Part shown: positions 21,101-32,060 of the stretch, piece by piece
How the letters are laid out: every line of letters begins with the position of its first letter
Numbering within the stretch: the first letter of the stretch is position 1
Assembly (NCBI GenBank): GCA_025642065.1
Contig: JAODUP010000270.1
Coordinates: 348,501-412,500, forward strand
Length of the DNA stretch: 64,000 nt
Origin: Paralvinella palmiformis
Taxonomy: Eukaryota > Annelida > Polychaeta > Terebellida > Alvinellidae
Direction: 5' to 3'
The notes under the pieces: generated by a model
What the model was told of the DNA's origin: nothing
The model's input: only the letters and a program-made list of their open reading frames with translations
Databases searched by the model: none
Program-made: the position numbers and the translations under genes

Positions 21101-24100
21101 TTTTCCGTGTTACAAAAATTAGAACTTTAGTTTTCAGTGTGCTTAATATTATTGTTCGTTAACGAATAAAATTGACCAGTTGCTTGTATGTTTATATTTT
21201 TGTTAATATTATATCCAGTATTAAGGCACTGTCTACCCACGACTCAGTAAGAGAAGTTACTGGTGAAGCAGGGGCAAGTGGCGGCATACCAGTTGAAATT
21301 GGGAGAGATACAGAGATAGTTCAGGAGCTAAACTATGATGCTAGTGCTGAGCTGTTGACTAAGTAGGTACTTCAGATATAATTAGCATTATATAAATTGC
21401 ATTCTTAAACAGAAGTGATGTGTTACACCATCTCACTACTACAGGCATGGGGTAATCGTAATCAGTAATCATTTGTAATTGATTACATGTGATTACTTTC
21501 CTGGTTACATAAGCTTTTTGATTATTTATCATGTTATATCGCGCCAAAACATATATATTATCACAGCCTTGAGAGACCAATATTATGTGGTTTGAACCCT
21601 ATCCAAACCTGGAGTGAGTTTATAAACTGTATTTCTTGTATATATTATAATTATCTTATATATTACATAGAACTTACCTGACTATAGTCACACTGTACAT
21701 GATGTGTCTTGTTGCTAATTGTATATTTTCCAAATATTCAAACAATGCCAATTTTGAATATGGTGTGTTTATCTATATCATAAGTTTGTCCAGCTGTGAT
21801 CATGCTAAGGCAGCCAGCCAGCCACCATTCCATATGGTGGAAATTACAGTTAAACAGTTGGTGTGTTTAATTAGTGACATTCACCATTGTGTGACATAAT
21901 ACATTGTATTTCTCTGGGCAGTGAGTAAATTGGTTAAATCACCAATTTCATGTCTTTATACACATCACATCACCAGGTCGATAAAATCTCATTCAAGTTT
22001 TCGTGATTCATTATTGTAATCATGATTATTTAAAATTTAATTGCAACCGTATTAATGTAATCATAATAGTACTCATTGTATTCTGAAGTAATTGATTACC
22101 ATGGTCCTGTAATGGCCCCCTATTGTCTACACTAGTATATTCATTTTAAACTCTTTCTGTAGTTGTATTCTTGTGTGAACCAATGTAGTTTATATTTCTC
22201 TCTCTGTATCTGCAGACATTTATTGTTAGGTGTAAGTGAAGGTCATAAGTGCTTAAATGTTTCTTTGTTGTTTAATTGGGTTGTTTATCACACATATGGG
22301 TAATATGTAGTCAAATATGGCTATTATACAGTTGGTTTTTACGATTTTATTATAGAAAACATTGCTAAATCTCGTCTTTGGGTACAAATACTGATGAATG
22401 TGCTTTAGCATCGAGTAATTACAAAATTAGTTTTTGTTAATGCAGGCGTTTCAAATGTTGGCTGATCAGTTAAAGGTTTGTTTTTTTTTTAATATTGGCC
22501 CGACAGTTAATGAAATCTAACATTAGTTAGGTTGAATGTTCATAATTTTGACTTCAAAATGCTCAATTTGGTTAATTACTTGAAACTGCAAGCTTTCGTT
22601 GTTTGTCCAACTCGTATTCGTTTCTTTTAGATGTCTATCCCAGAGATGGCAAGCTGTTTAGCTGTTTGTAAATGCTGTAGCTAGCGAAATGTGGCACATG
22701 CGAATTTTGTGTTTTCATTTAATGTCTGTTACTGTAAGGTGACAGAGTTCTTGCTCTGACAAAAGAGAACACTTTACTAATAATAATAACAACGACTCAA
22801 CAAATCTGTTTGGATACACATCTTGTGTAATATTAGCTGCTGTTTGCTTAGTTCCTTATCCAGAAGTCACGATGAACGAAGAAATAAACTAAACTGTAGA
22901 TATAACTAAATGGATTCCTTCTTTTAAAGTCAGACTATATCAAAATCACCCCTCAAAGTCAACAAATTAGTGAGTGCTTGTGCTTGTTTTTTTTGGGGGG
23001 AGAATCCCCAGACTGTCGCTTATTCAGCACAGCCTCTATGTTCCCCCTTTATTTTTAATAATACAGTGGAGACGGCAGCGCCATTTAACATGGTCAGCCA
23101 CCCACGATGTAGTGAGCCGAGAAATTAATCTCTGAAAAAGTTTCGACCTCTTGAAATTAGTGAGTGTGTGTTTATAGGCATTACAAAACTAGACAAAATA
23201 TATTTCCAGTGTTTTGCATACGATTAACAGCGATATGTTTTCCAGATTTCAGAATGCATGGAGTGACATGCACCAGAGATCCGAAACAAATGCTAAACAG
23301 GCAAAGGTGGCTATAGATAGCTAGTTTAATAAACTATGATTGATTTAAAATAATTCTTATATTTTGTTTAATTTTCTGATTCCAAATGGACATGCAATTG
23401 GAGTTTTAGTTGCTCTTGTTTAATTTTACTGTCGTTGTTATTTTAATTTGTTTATACAGCTGGGATATAAGAAAATACAGGAACTGTCTTCATATTTCGA
23501 TAAACAAAATGATGCTGTTGGCCTTTTTCTTCAAGAAATCAGCACACTGCCCCAGTTACTGCATGATCTGCAAACTGCAACAGAGCTAATACGTAAGTAT
23601 TTGTTCACGATTAAATTGATGTGTTTAGACCTTCTCTGCCAATATTTTGCCAATTTTAATGATTTTTACTTGTTAAATATATCGGTGGTGATAAATGTGT
23701 TGTTTGTTTCTAGCAATAAGAATGAAACAATCGTTGTCAGTACAGTTTAATATGTCTAATGGAATAGGCAAATTAAGCAAAGTACAGAACAAAGTGACGT
23801 TGTTAACAGTTGACTTACTGTCAGATCATTTGATGTATGGTTGGATGATAATACTATATTTTAGCAGTACTTTAAGTTTGTGCATGTGGAAAATAAACAT
23901 AAATATTATGTATATTTCTGCAGTAGGTAGAAAACGTCTTTGATGCAGCTTTCACGTTAATTTGAAGCAAAAGAAAGAGCTGCCTCTCAATATTTTATCC
24001 AATCTGTGATGCCGTGCTTATCTCAGACATCTGTCAGATTATCGAATGCATAAGCATCAAGTCTGGACTTCATGGGGATAGATGGCAAAATATTGTGGTG

Positions 24101-27100
24101 ATTGTTTTCAGAATACTGTCTTTTCTAGCTGTGATGTCATTGATGGGGCACCGATGTCTGATCTTTCCTGTTATTCATGAAACATTAAAACATTTTGGAA
24201 GTTATTTGTTGATTAATGGTTTGATAACACTAAAGTTCAATCACGGAACTAGCTTAAATACCAGTGTATTGATTGGAGTTTATAAATACATAAAATAAAT
24301 TTTTAAATGTACCATTTTAATTATTGTTGATTAAATAACAAAGTTGTGGATGATGTATATTAAACAAATTCTGCTTGGCTACAGCTAACTTTTTACTATA
24401 ATATAAAGTGAAGTGTCAAAGCACTAATTAACTGAACTAATACAGAACTTAGCACTCTTTGTGTTATTTTGTAGATTCTGAAAAATATTGTATGTCCAGT
24501 AAAGCAGATATTTTATCATGGCGTGCATGCAAAATAGTCTTTAAACTCTACATACATAGGTGATATATATATATATATGTTTTGGGGAACTTTATATTCA
24601 CATTCACTGATGTATATTTTATTCAGAGCACACACACACACATATTAGATAATAATTAATTGGAAAAGGATTTAAACAAATATGTGTTTAGCTATTTTGA
24701 AATGCATCAACCAAATTAATCATTTTTAAGCAATAAATAATTAAATGTGTATGTAGGTGACTCAGAGTACAGTATTTGTGTTGCTAAAAAACATGAAGAT
24801 TTTACACATTTATATTTTTAGAGAATTTGGAACAGCAGTTTGAAGTAGTAGAGTCTGAGTTGATAAAACTAGAAGACACATGTGAAAGGCAGGAATTGCG
24901 GAGAAACATGCATCATCACGAATACCAACTTATGGCATACAAGCAGAGACGTGCTGTTGAACTAGAAAAAGCCAAAGGTAAGTTGAAACAATGGAAACCT
25001 GTTTGGAGTAGCTTACTTATAGCTCTGTTTGTACTATGCACAGTTATTAGATAACCTGGATGTATTATGTTTTGTGTGGTATACATATTTGTGAATCTCA
25101 GTGTTGATACTAATAAACATATCCCACACACATATAATTATGAAATCTCATTGTTGAGTTTACTAATAAACATATCCCACATAAATATAATTATTGAAAC
25201 CTTTATGTTCATGTGAGGGAAATTTAAGTTAGTTAGTCATCAAAATGAGCATCAGGCAATTAATTGACAAGTTATTTTAATGTAGTTGTGTAGCAAGTTA
25301 CAGCATTTCATTTGAAACACTTTTATGCTCTAATGGCTGATATTTATTCTCAGCCATGTAGTTTCCTGTTATGAAATTATACTCATTCAGTCAGTTAAAA
25401 GCGATATAATTTATCAGAATATTTTTTAATCATAATAAAGTTTGGCAGAATGTCGGACTGAATTAAAATTTTACCTTGGGTCATGGTGTCACATTTTAAA
25501 TCCTTATTAGCTGCTGTTTGGCAAGCAACTTTTTAGGATGAAATTTGAAATAAAAGTAACTTTCAAAACTTTTAAAAACATATTTTATGTTGCTTGTTAT
25601 CAGCACATTCATCCTTACTCGTGAGGATGTCCCTGTGGTCTAACTGGTAGTGCACTGGATCACAAATCACTACCATCTGGGTTCGAATCTCAGCGTGGGC
25701 ATATCTGAAGGGTGTGTTTCATCTTTGACTTCACTTCATTACCTTTGGAGGTTGCTCGGCCCATTTAGCCTATTATGTGCACAAAAGTGGCTGTAAAACA
25801 TCAATCATCATCCTCACTCATGAATTAGTGGGAGTTTAGTTAACCGATTAAGTAATATAATGAAATATAATGCATCTAAGTTATTTATTTATTTTGATCT
25901 CTCTAAATATACCACATCTTACTGCAGTGAAAATGGCTAAAAATCATGCAGCCAAGGTACAGAGATACGAGTACAACCTGCAGAAAGGTCTTCGTGAGAA
26001 ACAGCAGGCTTTTGAGGCATCATTCAAAGAAGAAATGTACCATTATAAGAAATATGGAAAACCGAGCAAACAACGTATGTTAATAGACTAAGCTCACTCT
26101 ATTATCAAGTTAGCAGTCTGAACGAGTAGCTGTAGTAGTAACAATGGTTAAGGTACGGTGATGTAGACCTCTGGGTGAGAGTTCAAATCTAACTGATACC
26201 TGTGTTCGTGGGATGTGTCTCCAGGGAGTCCACGCTCAGCTATACACTGTCAGATGAGACAATGTTGATGATAAATCTAGAATGGAATTACTCACTCAGT
26301 ATGGCCAACTACTGTGTATGCGATTGAGGAAAAACCTGAATGATAGCTGGAATAATTATCACGGAAAATTATATACACACACACATATATATATATATAT
26401 ATTCTGTATGTCATAAAATTTAAATGATGAATTTTTCTAGGTGAGGTATGTTCACATTTGATTAATATTCACATGATGATTTCTTTGATACAGAGGGCAC
26501 CACCATGGTCTAGTTGGTAGTGTGTCGGACCACAGATCACTACCACCTGAGTTTGAATCTCGGTGTGGCCATATCTGAAGGGTGTTTCATCTTTGACCTC
26601 CCTTCATTACCTTTGGAGGTCGATAAGCCCATTTAACTGTGCACAGAAGTGTCCTTAAAACACCAATCAATCAATCTTTGATACAGCTTAATAATAAATC
26701 TTTGGCACAATATAGAATAGATTATTTGTACATTATTTGCTAAGACATCTGTAGATCTTATTACATAATAGTGCATTAGTATACTTACTAATACTATACA
26801 TATCAGTCTTATAATACTAGTAACATTTCATGTATACTTACTTATTTTAGATATGTGCTAAACATTAAGCTTTGCATTTAACCAATAATTTGTCTAATAA
26901 TCAGTTTCAGTTCATGTACAGGATGTTTCATCCACTAAGGATGTTGATCTCTCTAACTTTGTGCCGGAGACAGATGGAGAAGATGAAGCCCTTCTTAATG
27001 AGTTCCTTCAAACTGACACAGCTTCAGGTATAATAAGAAAGTGGCTGTTATCAATATGTATTAGTGCTGGGTAAACCTTTCGTACCTTTTTATTATAAAA

Positions 27101-30100
27101 TAAAAGCTAGTTAGTTGGTTGTTTCTGGGTTAAATTTAAATGTTTAAAATTGTAAACAAATACATTTTTGTCCCCTTTTCTTAGGCTCCGTATTAATAAT
27201 TAATACTATGTCGAGTAATCTGCTTCTGGCCGTATAGTAAATTACATTGAACATGTATACATCATTGAAGAGATACTTGAATCACATCAGTTACTAAAGA
27301 TAAATAAGTCGTATGGTGGATGGGATGGGTACACAGTTCACATGCACCCCACACAAACATGGATGTGAACCACATTATAAGTGAACCAAGTATGGCAATG
27401 GTTTGTGTGGATTATGGTAGATGGAGTGACACGGTACAGCTTCTTGCTGGTCCATTTCCTTGTTCCTTGTACGTTTTCTCTATTTGAGAGCATGAGAATA
27501 ACTACATCACACGGTTTAGAAAAGTCAACCAGTAAGTTGCTGTATTTTCACGTTGATGACAACATGTAATCATTGTAATCCAATTAGAATGATGAGTTCT
27601 GGCAATGCCACTAATTCTGAATTTGTCAACATACCTAACTAAATGCCACTTGTCGCAGCTGTGATAGCGCAGTTAATTAGAGCAGAGGACTCTTAGCCGA
27701 ATGGTTCACTCATTCATAAAAAATGAGTACCTGACAGGATGCGATGGCTATGTGTTTGAGTAATGCTTTCCACCTATAATGGCAGCATGCGTTGTATGCT
27801 CCCTTGGGAGTTGAGATATGTGTTGGGTGGAAACAGGTCCTGAGTCAGGGATAATAAAAATTGTGCCTTAGAGCAGCTTCTAGCTGAATAGGACGCTATA
27901 TAAATGTCACATATTATTATTATTATTACTTCAGATTTGTTTGTAGACTGGAATAAAACTGTTGGTCATTAAATGGACAAATATTTCTGTGTTAGATGAT
28001 TCTGTGACCTTGTTACGTTATGATATTAGTATAAACAAAAATAGCCATTACCATTGCTTTTGTTGTTGAGGGAATTGGAACTCACTTCCTGAACGTGTTA
28101 AGTCATCAAATAGCATATTTTCTTTCCGTCACCATTTGAAAACTCACCTTTCCAGACTTCCTTATCCCTCCTAAGTTTCCACTGCGTCTGATCATTTGTT
28201 GATGAATTTTGCATCGTACCCTGACTGACTGACTCCCGTACTAGGCCCATCACTGAGCTCGATTCCTTTTGAGGATATTGGTGCTATAGAAGTTTGTTAT
28301 TATTATTATTATTAACAATGTTGTGGGCTACTCTTCCAAGTCACCTTGCTGTACTCTTACTATCACCTCCAGTTTCTCTCCGAGTAAGATTTTTGTTTCG
28401 GCATATTCTTGCTTGAGATCTGTCATTGTGTTTATATGGCATTCATTTGATATGCCAATAATGGAAACACAATGGTTTTAGGTGGAAATATTTTCCCCAC
28501 ATTTAATTAATAGACAACAAAATATAGCTGTGAATTCAGGTACAGGTAATCAGAATTATTTTACCAGTGGAGTCACATGTGATATATAGTGGTGATTGGG
28601 TTATTAATGCCACCCAAACAAACGAAACCATCCACATGAATGTGTCTTTGTTCTAAATCTAATATGCAATTAAGCTCCAATGAAATATTTATCTTTCTAG
28701 ATTAGATGAATTACTTGACACACTTGGTAATTAGTGGCCATTGGTAATGTTTTAGATTATTACCAATACAAAGTGTTAAAATTGTTCCAATTAATATAAG
28801 CAGTAAACATATCTATGATATGGAACTATTTTCAGTGGACTTACGGTGAAAAGTCACAGAAAATTACTACGGTCAGTCCAAATGATCAGAAGCCAAACAA
28901 CCTGCATTATATATACCCAGGGCTGGATTGTAACTTTTTGGAGCCCTTCATTAATGACTTTATGGGGCCCCTTATCTCAAATAAAGGTCTTCAAACAGGG
29001 CCACCTATCTCAAATAAAATGCTCCAAACAGGGTCCCTTTATTTCAAATAAGGGCCCTCAAACAGGGGCCATTTTTAAATATTGCCTTTCAGACTTCCTT
29101 TTAAGACTGAAATGTTATTTTACATTAAATGAATTATTCAGCAATGCAAAATGTTATGCTCATTTTTCCAAAAAAATATATTTGAAAATCTTTTAGCAGA
29201 CCCCTAAGTATACCCATGGTATACTGTACTGCAATATAAAGGAGTTCGACTGTATTGGTATGTAATTTAATAATGTGTTATTGCCTATTTTCTAACTTGC
29301 TTATGTCTAAACAAATTACAGAATTACTGGAAAAACAGCTATCAGTTAAAATTCCACCTCTGTATTATGAAAGGTGCCTCCATGGTCTAACTGGTAGCAT
29401 GTTGGATCACAGATCACTGCCACCTGAGTTTGAATATAAAGGAGTTCGACTGTATTGGTATGTAATTTAATAATGTGTTATTGCCTATTTTCTAACTTCC
29501 TTTGTCTAAACAAATTACAGAATTACTGGAAAAACAGCTATCAGTTAAAATTCCACCTCTGTATTATGAAAGGTGCCTCCATGGTCTAACTGCTATGTTG
29601 GCATTACTTGAAGTAATGCATACAAATTTTAAATGCTCATTAATGTCATCTATTTGGATGTCATGATTCATCCATCATAAGACCCAATTCAATAATAACT
29701 GAGCGAATACTATAAATTTCATTATTAACAATATTTACAGTTTAACTTTATTTTCAATTTATTCAATGAACAATCAGAAACACATCCAACAAAAACAATA
29801 AAGCAAAAACCTGTTGGATGCAACATTCCACTTGGATTGTTCATACATCTTAGCACACAAGGATACTATCTCATTTTACTTTATAGCGTACAGTAATAAA
29901 ATGAAGCAAATTTTCTCAACAGCTGCATTTCAGTATTATCATCTCCATAGAGATGTTCTAAAAATACAGTGAGTCTGATTAGTGGTGGAGTTGATACCTG
30001 ATGATGCATAGTTATCTTTGGTCACGACAAGTCCATGATTCATTGGGCCTCAGATCATCTCTAGATCTATATACCATTGCGTTTGATTTTCTTAAATTAA

Positions 30101-30153
30101 CAAATAATTACCATTTACTGGTAACAACACATGTTCCAATTTTGTAGTATATA

Positions 30154-30201
<48 letters not shown>

Positions 30202-30243
30202 TGTGTGTGTGCATGTATGTGTATATGTGTGTGTATGTATATT

Positions 30244-30282
<39 letters not shown>

Positions 30283-30713
30283 ATATATGTATGTGTTTGT
30301 GTGTATGTATGTGTGTAAAAACTAAACATGGTGTATGTATAGGGTATGTACTACCATTTATCATGCCACTATTTCCACTAAGTCATAATTGCCAACAAAT
30401 TCTAAATTGTCCTATTGTAATGATCATGATGTCAAAGCTATATGCCATTCTTTCAGATGGTGATAATGTTGAAGCAGCAGCAGATTTGGACTGCAAGCTG
30501 GAGAACTCGGACAGATTGCAAACGAGCACAACAACAGATAATTGCCAACGGCAGGATGATGCCAGTAATATAGATAGAGATGTTGAAACTGACAATGGAA
30601 GCGAAGAAGCCACCAGTAATGTGCACCCATCAATCCCTGAACCACACAAACAATCTAACTCCGTAACAGAGGAAGCAGTAAAGGAAGATACAGACCAACC
30701 GGATGCTACATGA
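18086..30713 (+). CDS. DTNBP1: Dysbindin (BLOC-1 subunit), complete gene model
   Basis: Eight exons: 18086-18147, 21219-21362, 23246-23306, 23460-23592, 24822-24977, 25928-26074, 26911-27027, 30457-30713; 1077 bases, 358 codons plus stop, against 351 in human. Dysbindin is a coiled-coil subunit of BLOC-1, a cytoplasmic complex that sorts cargo from endosomes to lysosome-related organelles and, in neurons, acts at synapses. Family resemblance runs the whole length: SAELLTKFQNAWSDMHQRS (human SAGLELLSRYEDTWAALHRR), LEQQFEVVESELIKLEDTC (human LEASFEEVENNLLHLEDLC), LREKQQAFEASFKEEM (human LKERQKFFEEAFQQDM) and EDEALLNEFLQT (human DQEALDVFLNSG). Residues about 70-235 are predicted coiled coil. The C-terminal 85 residues are acidic, polar and probably disordered, as in vertebrates. 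The ATG has A at -3 and G at +4. Confidence 0.93.
18962..19144 (-). mobile_element. SINE family A, minus strand
   Basis: The reverse complement of the family is complete: GATGATGT tail side, TCTGCACATGGTAGGCTAAA, GACCTCCAAGGGTAATGATG, AACTCAGGTGGTAGTG, and CCATGGAGGCAGCCC at the head. Confidence 0.82.
19212..19713. mobile_element. Foldback element with long inverted repeats and 9 bp target duplication (Mutator-like type)
   Basis: The left end GATGTGGTTGCATAGCTGAG continues for about 65 bp (ACTGTGTTCACTGGC, AAAGGCCTG). The right end is its inverted copy, reading GAATGTTGTTGCGTAGCTGA on the other strand. The direct 9 bp repeat TTAAATAAA flanks both sides (19203-19211 and 19714-19722). Long inverted repeats and a 9 bp duplication are typical of Mutator-like non-autonomous elements. 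No transposase frame is visible inside. Confidence 0.72.
20613..20791 (+). mobile_element. SINE family A, diverged
   Basis: ATGACCTCCATGGTCTAGC head, B box GAGTTCAAATCTTGG, GTCAGAAGGGTGTTTCATC body and TTCACAAAAGTGGCTGTGAA end. Confidence 0.8.
21219..21362 (+). CDS. DTNBP1: Dysbindin exon 2
   Basis: Acceptor TATATCCAG. It encodes residues 21-68: IKALSTHDSVREVTGEAG, a glycine-rich insert, then ELNYDASAELLT. The frame reaches TAG at 21364, so the donor must be AA|GTAGGT at 21362/21363, giving phase 2. Confidence 0.85.
21363..23245 (+). other. Dysbindin intron 2
   Basis: It contains an inverted-repeat element at 21441-22110. The rest is AT-rich DNA with several poly-T and poly-G runs near 22988-23000; no exon was recognised. 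Confidence 0.7.
21441..22110. mobile_element. Candidate inverted-repeat element (ACAGG-CATGG-GTAATC ends)
   Basis: The left end ACAGGCATGGGGTAATC opposes the right end GATTACCATGGTCCTGT. Both ends continue into GTAATC/GATTAC-rich subterminal repeats. No convincing target duplication is visible. Confidence 0.55.
23246..23306 (+). CDS. DTNBP1: Dysbindin exon 3
   Basis: Acceptor TTTTCCAG. It encodes KFQNAWSDMHQRSETNAKQA, matching the vertebrate RYEDTWAALHRRAKDCAS block. The donor AAG|GTGGCT is weak, but it is the only GT before the TAG and keeps phase 0. Confidence 0.85.
23460..23592 (+). CDS. DTNBP1: Dysbindin exon 4 (coiled coil)
   Basis: Acceptor TTTATACAG and donor ATAC|GTAAGT. It encodes residues 90-133, including LPQLLHDLQTATELI, like human LPALIADLESMTANL. 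Confidence 0.92.
23593..24821 (+). other. Dysbindin intron 4
   Basis: AT-rich. Two plus-strand open frames (23695-23943 and 24014-24298) show no conserved motif and are probably chance. A short (AT)n lies near 24561-24578. Confidence 0.7.
24822..24977 (+). CDS. DTNBP1: Dysbindin exon 5 (coiled coil core)
   Basis: Acceptor TATTTTTAG and donor AAAG|GTAAGT. It encodes NLEQQFEVVESELIKLEDTC and the charged helix ending VELEKAK, aligning residue by residue with human dysbindin LEASFEEVENN onward. Confidence 0.95.
24978..25927 (+). other. Dysbindin intron 5
   Basis: A 55-60 bp segment (TAATAAACATATCCCACA with flanks) is tandemly duplicated at about 25090-25198. A SINE A follows at 25622-25818. Confidence 0.75.
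25622..25818 (+). mobile_element. SINE family A, full length
   Basis: GTGGTCTAACTGGTAGTGC A box, GGGTTCGAATCTCAGCG B box, full body and a CATCAATCATCATCCTC tail. It sits about 110 bp before dysbindin exon 6. Confidence 0.87.
25928..26074 (+). CDS. DTNBP1: Dysbindin exon 6
   Basis: Acceptor TTACTGCAG and donor CAAC|GTATGT. It encodes VKMAKNHAAKVQRYEYNLQK then LREKQQAFEASFKEEM, matching human AEHAQKVLEM..LKERQKFFEEAFQQDM. Confidence 0.95.
26130..26275 (+). mobile_element. SINE family B, diverged
   Basis: AATGGTTAAGGTACGGTGAT head, GAGAGTTCAAATCTAACTG B box and GTGTCTCCAGGGAGTCC body agree with the other family B copies. Confidence 0.6.
26494..26674 (+). mobile_element. SINE family A
   Basis: CACCATGGTCTAGTTGGTAG A box, GAGTTTGAATCTCGG B box, body, and a (ATCA)n-like tail. 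There is a small deletion in the CCTACC-GTGCAC segment. Confidence 0.87.
26911..27027 (+). CDS. DTNBP1: Dysbindin exon 7
   Basis: It encodes residues 235-273 including KDVDLSNFVPETDGEDEALL. The acceptor is TCAGTTTCAG; the earlier AG at 26903-26904 would add two residues in frame. The donor is CAG|GTATAA, phase 1. Confidence 0.88.
27655..27930 (+). mobile_element. SINE family C with (ATT)n tail
   Basis: tRNA-like head GATAGCGCAGTTAATTAGAG and GCCGAATGGTTC, a non-tRNA body, and a 3' end GACGCTATATAAATGTCACA followed by (TATTAT)n. It is distinct from families A and B. Confidence 0.72.
28066..28316 (+). mobile_element. 3' end of a CR1/L2-like LINE
   Basis: Frame 28073-28174 encodes NWNSLPERVKSSNSIFSFRH then LKTHLSRLPYPS and a stop. 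The pattern WNSLP..(R/K)..S...F...LKTHL is the usual end of CR1/L2-clade reverse transcriptase proteins. A 3' UTR and (TTA)n tail follow. The element is 5' truncated: about 34 codons remain. Confidence 0.72.
28965..29080 (+). repeat. Short tandem repeat (ATCTCAAATAA..CAAACAGG)
   Basis: Three to four copies of a 32-35 bp unit, TCTCAAATAAAG..CTTCAAACAGGG. Confidence 0.8.
29233..29591 (+). repeat. Tandem duplication of ~160 bp containing a SINE head
   Basis: The segment from AATATAAAGGAGTTCGACTG to CCATGGTCTAACTG occurs at 29233-29393 and again at 29433-29591, nearly identical (a few differences around 29300 and 29498). Between them, 29371-29435 is a family A SINE head broken exactly where the second copy starts. 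Confidence 0.9.
29371..29435 (+). mobile_element. SINE family A head fragment
   Basis: GGTGCCTCCATGGTCTAACT through the B box GAGTTTGAAT, then cut at the duplication joint. Confidence 0.8.
30150..30317. repeat. Compound (TG)n/(TA)n microsatellite
   Basis: About 165 bp of alternating TG and TA runs. The open frames across it on both strands are repeat artefacts, although the plus frame reads into exon 8. Confidence 0.95.
30457..30713 (+). CDS. DTNBP1: Dysbindin last exon (acidic tail)
   Basis: Acceptor TTCTTTCAG. It completes an aspartate and encodes 85 residues rich in D, E, N, S and T (DGDNVEAAADLDCKLENSD at the start, TDQPDAT at the end), then TGA. Vertebrate dysbindin ends in a similar acidic, poorly conserved tail. 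Confidence 0.88.
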
Positions 30714-31255
30714 GAGAAGAATTGACCACGAAATTAATAACAATGATAACTACTTGTTGATGTATGAGAACCAGACACCTGTACATTAGGCTGTGATAAT
30801 GCTTATCCGAGATTCCTTATTCTGGAAGGTATCTAGAAAAAGGAAACAAATTCAGATAAATACATATAGCATCGGTAGTTTCCCCCCGCGACAAATTTTC
30901 CAAGAATATTTTTCTGTGACTTGTACAGAATATGGCTTAGAAGTAGTTGTTGCGGGTAATAAATTATTGACATAGCATAAACTGATGTGTTCCTTTTTCC
31001 AATCACGTTCGTCATTTATCAATGCTATTTTCTTCAGTATAGCTCTTCTGTTCACTTACCAGATAATGTTAAATCATTTCTGTTTTAAACATTCCAAAGA
31101 CTTGTCATTTTCAGCAACCATTAGAGATCTGTAGTTTTGTACCGGTTGTTGAGTGTTCGCTTGAAGTAGTGAGCTGCATTTGAAAATGAAGTATTAATTT
31201 ATCAGTGGTCCTGTATAAATATTTTGATTAAAACAATAAACATTTTTTGTTTGTT
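30714..31255 (+). other. DTNBP1: Dysbindin 3' UTR
   Basis: From the stop codon to a likely cleavage site shortly after AATAAA at 31235-31240. Confidence 0.65.
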
Positions 31256-31492
31256 TTTGGCTTGCACCTTTTTTATTTGACACTTGTATGTAAAAGCATC
31301 CAAATATTCAAATGATTTAAGACACCTGAAAAGATGGCCATATTGATTATTACAGTGGTCAAGAATTAAATTCATAACATTTATTGACTGACTAGGAATA
31401 ATGAAAGATTCACTAACATACAATGGTCGTGTTTGGGTGCAGTGTTCGTAATATAGTAAAGATAGTCCAAGAATTACAGACACCTCAAACAA
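31202..31492 (-). pseudogene. Minus-strand coding-like relic 1, family unknown
   Basis: A 96-residue open frame. A segment around NLILDHCNNQYGHLFRCLKS resembles LNRLKQDGDYNVFISLKQF in the second frame at 32061-32396. No family was recognised and no start context or splice sites are convincing; it may be chance or a decayed duplicated gene. Confidence 0.25.
31235..31262 (+). terminator. Poly(A) signal of dysbindin
   Basis: AATAAA at 31235-31240 is followed within 8-20 bases by CATTTTTTGTTTGTTTTTGG, a T/GT-rich downstream element. Confidence 0.65.
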
Positions 31493-31770
31493 TACTGAAT
31501 AAAAGGATAAAAACTAATGTTATTTTTGATCAATTGGATTGTATGTGAAACCCACACTCCAGACTACCAAGATACTGTTATAATGATTGTTACAATCGTA
31601 AGAAAGTGATTTACAGAGAATTAAAGAAATGAAAACAGCAACAAGTGGAGGAACAATAAATGTATATATCTGGCTGGTCTATATATTTTGGGTTTTATGA
31701 CACATACCGGTAATTATTAACTACTGCATAAGGAGTAACTGTTTTTATTAAGTTAATCATGGAGTAAAGG
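31466..31770 (+). repeat. Direct repeat, copy 1
   Basis: It begins CCAAGAATTACAGACACCT and includes AATTAAAGAAATGAAAACAG and TTATTAACTACTGCATAAGG. It pairs with 32615-32917 at an estimated 70-80 percent identity with several indels. Confidence 0.75.
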
Positions 31771-32060
31771 AAAATGGGTTTCCATTTTATCATCTTTGTG
31801 TTTTACAGATTCTGACTGATTTACAACCAGGCATCTTCAATGCAGTGTTCCAAATTCTCCCGAGTGGAGATTTTTATTTATTAACAGGAACCAGGGATGC
31901 GCAGAAGTTGGCTGTGCGTCATGCACATGGGTTATCTCTGTGAAATTCCAAAATGGTACACGTACATAGCGAAGAGTCAAGAAATGTATCTTATATGTGA
32001 CATCAGATAATTAACAAGCATATCAGATAGATAAAATACGGTGTTGACATCATCTGGAAA

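Larger units (their letters stand above)
18148..21218 (+). other. Dysbindin intron 1
   Basis: It holds an imperfect palindrome at about 18250-18290, a GGAAATACC-rich palindrome at 18528-18580, a minus-strand SINE A (18962-19144), a foldback element (19212-19713) and a plus-strand SINE A (20613-20791). The 159-codon minus-strand frame at 19203-19682 lies inside the foldback element and shows no domain I recognise. Confidence 0.8.
26075..26910 (+). other. Dysbindin intron 6
   Basis: It contains a diverged family B SINE (about 26130-26275), an (AC)n(AT)n tract at 26374-26402 and a family A SINE (26494-26674). Confidence 0.75.
27028..30456 (+). other. Dysbindin intron 7
   Basis: It is rich in mobile remnants: a family C SINE (27655-27930), the 3' end of a LINE (28066-28316), a CTCAAATAA-type short repeat (28965-29080), a SINE-containing tandem duplication (29233-29591), and a (TG)n/(TA)n microsatellite (30150-30317) ending 139 bases before exon 8. 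Confidence 0.8.

Noticed and set aside
24014..24298. 94-codon hydrophobic frame in dysbindin intron 4
   Set aside because: No conserved motif, not flanked by usable splice sites in phase, and AT-rich like the intron.
30092..30456. Open frame reading through the TG/TA microsatellite into dysbindin exon 8
   Set aside because: Only the part from 30457 is supported: it has an acceptor and the right phase with exon 7. The upstream part is low complexity.
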